Part shown: piece after piece, positions 62,534 to 64,000 of the stretch | Numbering within the stretch: the stretch's first letter is position 1 | Layout: every line of letters starts with the position of its first letter | Origin: an uncultured Sphingomonadaceae bacterium | GTDB lineage: Bacteria; Pseudomonadota; Alphaproteobacteria; Sphingomonadales; Sphingomonadaceae | Assembly (NCBI GenBank): GCA_947503245.1 | Contig: CANNCV010000001.1 | Location: 1,115,501 to 1,179,500 of the forward strand | Length of the DNA: 64,000 bases | Direction: 5' to 3' | The notes under the pieces: model-generated | Databases searched by the model: none | Told to the model about the DNA's origin: nothing | The model's input: the letters and a program-made list of their open reading frames with translations, nothing else | Position numbers and translations under genes: made by a program

Positions 62534-63970
62534 ATGGCCAAGCTGAAAGATGTATATCCGCTCTATCTGAACAATGAAGCGGTGCAGCCTAATACCGATC
62601 TGGCGGTGACGGATAAATACACCAATGAAGTGGCATTCCGTACAGCATTGGCCACATCAGATGTGATCGAGCAAGCCATTGCGGGCGCTGTTGAAGCGAC
62701 CGAACCTATGGCGCGTATGGCCAGCTATGAGCGGCAGGCTGTGCTCGACCATTGTGTGGTGCGCTTCAAAGAACGGTTTGACGAATTGGCCTATGCATTA
62801 TGCGTTGAGGCAGGAAAGCCGATCAAAGATGCAGAGGGCGAAGTTACGCGCCTGATCGATACATTCCGCATCGCTGCAGAAGAATCGACCCGCAATTATG
62901 GCGAAGTACAGCCATTGGATATTTCGCCGCGTGCTAAAGGGTATCAGGGCATGTGGAAGCGTGTTCCCATTGGGCCATGCAGCTTCATCTCGCCTTTCAA
63001 TTTTCCGCTTAACCTAGCCGCGCACAAAATCGCACCCGCGCTGGCCGTTGGCTGCCCTTTTGTTATGAAGCCGGCCAGCAAAACACCATTGGGCGCTTTG
63101 ATAATGGGTGAAGTATTGGCAGAAACAGATTTGCCCAAAGGCGCATTTTCCATTTTGCCCGCCAGCCGCGATGGCGCTGACCTGTTCACCGTCGATGACC
63201 GATTGAAATTGCTCAGTTTCACCGGTTCGCCCGGCGTTGGTTGGGATTTGAAGGCCAAGGCCGGTAAAAAGCCTGTTGTGCTGGAACTGGGCGGTAATGC
63301 AGCTGTTATCGTTGACCATGATGCTGATCTGGATGATGCGCTGGAGCGTATTATCTTCGGCGCATTCTATCAATCCGGCCAAAGCTGTATTGGTGTGCAG
63401 CGTATCATTATCCATGAAGACATATATGATCGCTTTAAGGATATGCTGGTTGCCAAGACCAAAACACTTATTGCTGGTGACCCAAAAGATCGTGACACAT
63501 TCATTGGCCCGATGATTTCAGAAGGCGAAGCAAAGCGGCTTAAAGGCTGGATTGACGATGCGGTTGCTGGCGGCGCGACATTATTGTGCGGCGGTGAACG
63601 CAAAGCAAATATGCTGGAAGCAACCTTGCTGGAAAATGTCGATAGCTCTGCTGATGCAAATCGGGAAGAGGCTTTTGGTCCTTTGGCTTTGCTCTCTAAA
63701 TTCAGTGATTTCAATGCCGCATTAGATGAAGTGAATGACAGCAAGTTTGGCCTTCAGGCCGGCATTTTCACGCGCGATCTGTTTAAGACACTTGATGCTT
63801 GGGACCGTCTTGATGTTGGCGGCGTGGTGATCAATGATGTCTCATCATACCGCGTTGATAATATGCCCTATGGCGGCGTGAAGGATTCGGGATTGGGCCG
63901 TGAAGGCATACGTTTTGCGATGGAAGATATGACCGAAATTCGCAATTTGGTCATTCGCCGGACCAATTGA
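62534..63970 (+). CDS. NAD(P)-dependent aldehyde dehydrogenase
   Basis: A 478-residue aldehyde dehydrogenase. The cofactor region is WKRVPIGPCSFISPFNFPLN, with FVMKPASKTPLGAL and LSFTGSPGVGWDLKAKAG; the catalytic glutamate is in VVLELGGNAAVIV and the catalytic cysteine in YQSGQSCIGVQRI. The end (VSSYRVDNMPYGGVKDSGLG) is also typical. It oxidises an aldehyde to an acid in the cytosol. ATG at 62534 follows GAGG; an earlier in-frame start at 62474 overlaps the promoter area. It lies downstream of the ALS-like gene but behind a terminator, so it may have its own promoter. The last 30 bases of the window after it hold no gene. Confidence 0.93.
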   Translation: MAKLKDVYPLYLNNEAVQPNTDLAVTDKYTNEVAFRTALATSDVIEQAIAGAVEATEPMARMASYERQAVLDHCVVRFKERFDELAYALCVEAGKPIKDAEGEVTRLIDTFRIAAEESTRNYGEVQPLDISPRAKGYQGMWKRVPIGPCSFISPFNFPLNLAAHKIAPALAVGCPFVMKPASKTPLGALIMGEVLAETDLPKGAFSILPASRDGADLFTVDDRLKLLSFTGSPGVGWDLKAKAGKKPVVLELGGNAAVIVDHDADLDDALERIIFGAFYQSGQSCIGVQRIIIHEDIYDRFKDMLVAKTKTLIAGDPKDRDTFIGPMISEGEAKRLKGWIDDAVAGGATLLCGGERKANMLEATLLENVDSSADANREEAFGPLALLSKFSDFNAALDEVNDSKFGLQAGIFTRDLFKTLDAWDRLDVGGVVINDVSSYRVDNMPYGGVKDSGLGREGIRFAMEDMTEIRNLVIRRTN

Positions 63971-64000
63971 TGCTGTTTGTGACATAAAGCACAGTCATGA

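Overview
The window looks like a chromosomal segment of an alphaproteobacterium of the Sphingomonadales (Sphingorhabdus/Parasphingorhabdus/Sphingopyxis type). This is inferred from the long TonB-dependent receptor, the DUF3604 lipoprotein, DUF2891 and sorbosone-dehydrogenase-like proteins, the moderate base composition and short intergenic gaps. No rRNA operon, insertion sequence, prophage or CRISPR array was seen.

Layout. 1-4.1 kb: a CaiB/BaiF-type CoA-transferase/racemase gene divergent from a TonB-dependent receptor. 4.2-9 kb (minus): a DUF3604 lipoprotein, a PpiC-type isomerase and a HupE/UreJ membrane protein in one operon, preceded by a ThuA-domain protein. 9.2-13.6 kb: a TetR regulator, an NAD(P)-binding epimerase-like protein, a DUF1348 protein and a PNPOx/ferredoxin-reductase/2Fe-2S fusion. 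13.6-22.2 kb: an RNA-repair locus. It contains rsr (Ro60/TROVE), three tandem Y-RNA-like genes that look like circularly permuted tRNAs, rtcB and rtcA on the minus strand, with the sigma-54 activator rtcR divergent. A near-consensus -24/-12 promoter lies in front of rsr and a 22-bp perfect palindrome ends at the rtcR start codon. A tandem-AAA ATPase gene follows rtcA.

22.3-26.7 kb: a Crp/Fnr regulator and a three-gene islet on the minus strand (TIR-TM-TPR protein, AT-rich unknown, TPR/SLOG-like protein). 26.8-32.3 kb: a seven-gene operon (SPFH/SHOCT, two zinc-ribbon DUF4178 proteins, a 52-residue membrane protein, DUF350, membrane aminopropyltransferase, AdoMet decarboxylase) that links polyamine synthesis to a membrane system. 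32.4-40.8 kb: an ABC1-family kinase, a DUF2891 lipoprotein, an M13 metallopeptidase, a CaCA exchanger that appears to start at ATT, a sorbosone-dehydrogenase-like protein and a nitroreductase.

41-57.5 kb (plus): a five-gene cluster of an exported TPR-CHAT protease, a CHASE2 class III cyclase, a FecR-like periplasmic protein, a ShlB/FhaC transporter and a 2808-residue exoprotein with Gly-rich and 155-residue repeats and a 37-proline tract. 57.6-64 kb: cysS, a TM2 protein, a D-2-hydroxyacid dehydrogenase, an acetolactate-synthase-like enzyme and an aldehyde dehydrogenase.

How the genes work together. In the RNA-repair locus RtcR would sense RNA damage and turn on rsr, the Y RNAs, rtcB and rtcA from one sigma-54 promoter; Rsr would be guided by the Y RNAs while RtcA and RtcB re-seal cleaved RNA. 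In the 41-57 kb cluster a secreted adhesin and its pore sit with a periplasmic-sensing cyclase and a protease that could process it. The tRNA-like region at 18291-18731 is the most unusual sequence in the window.
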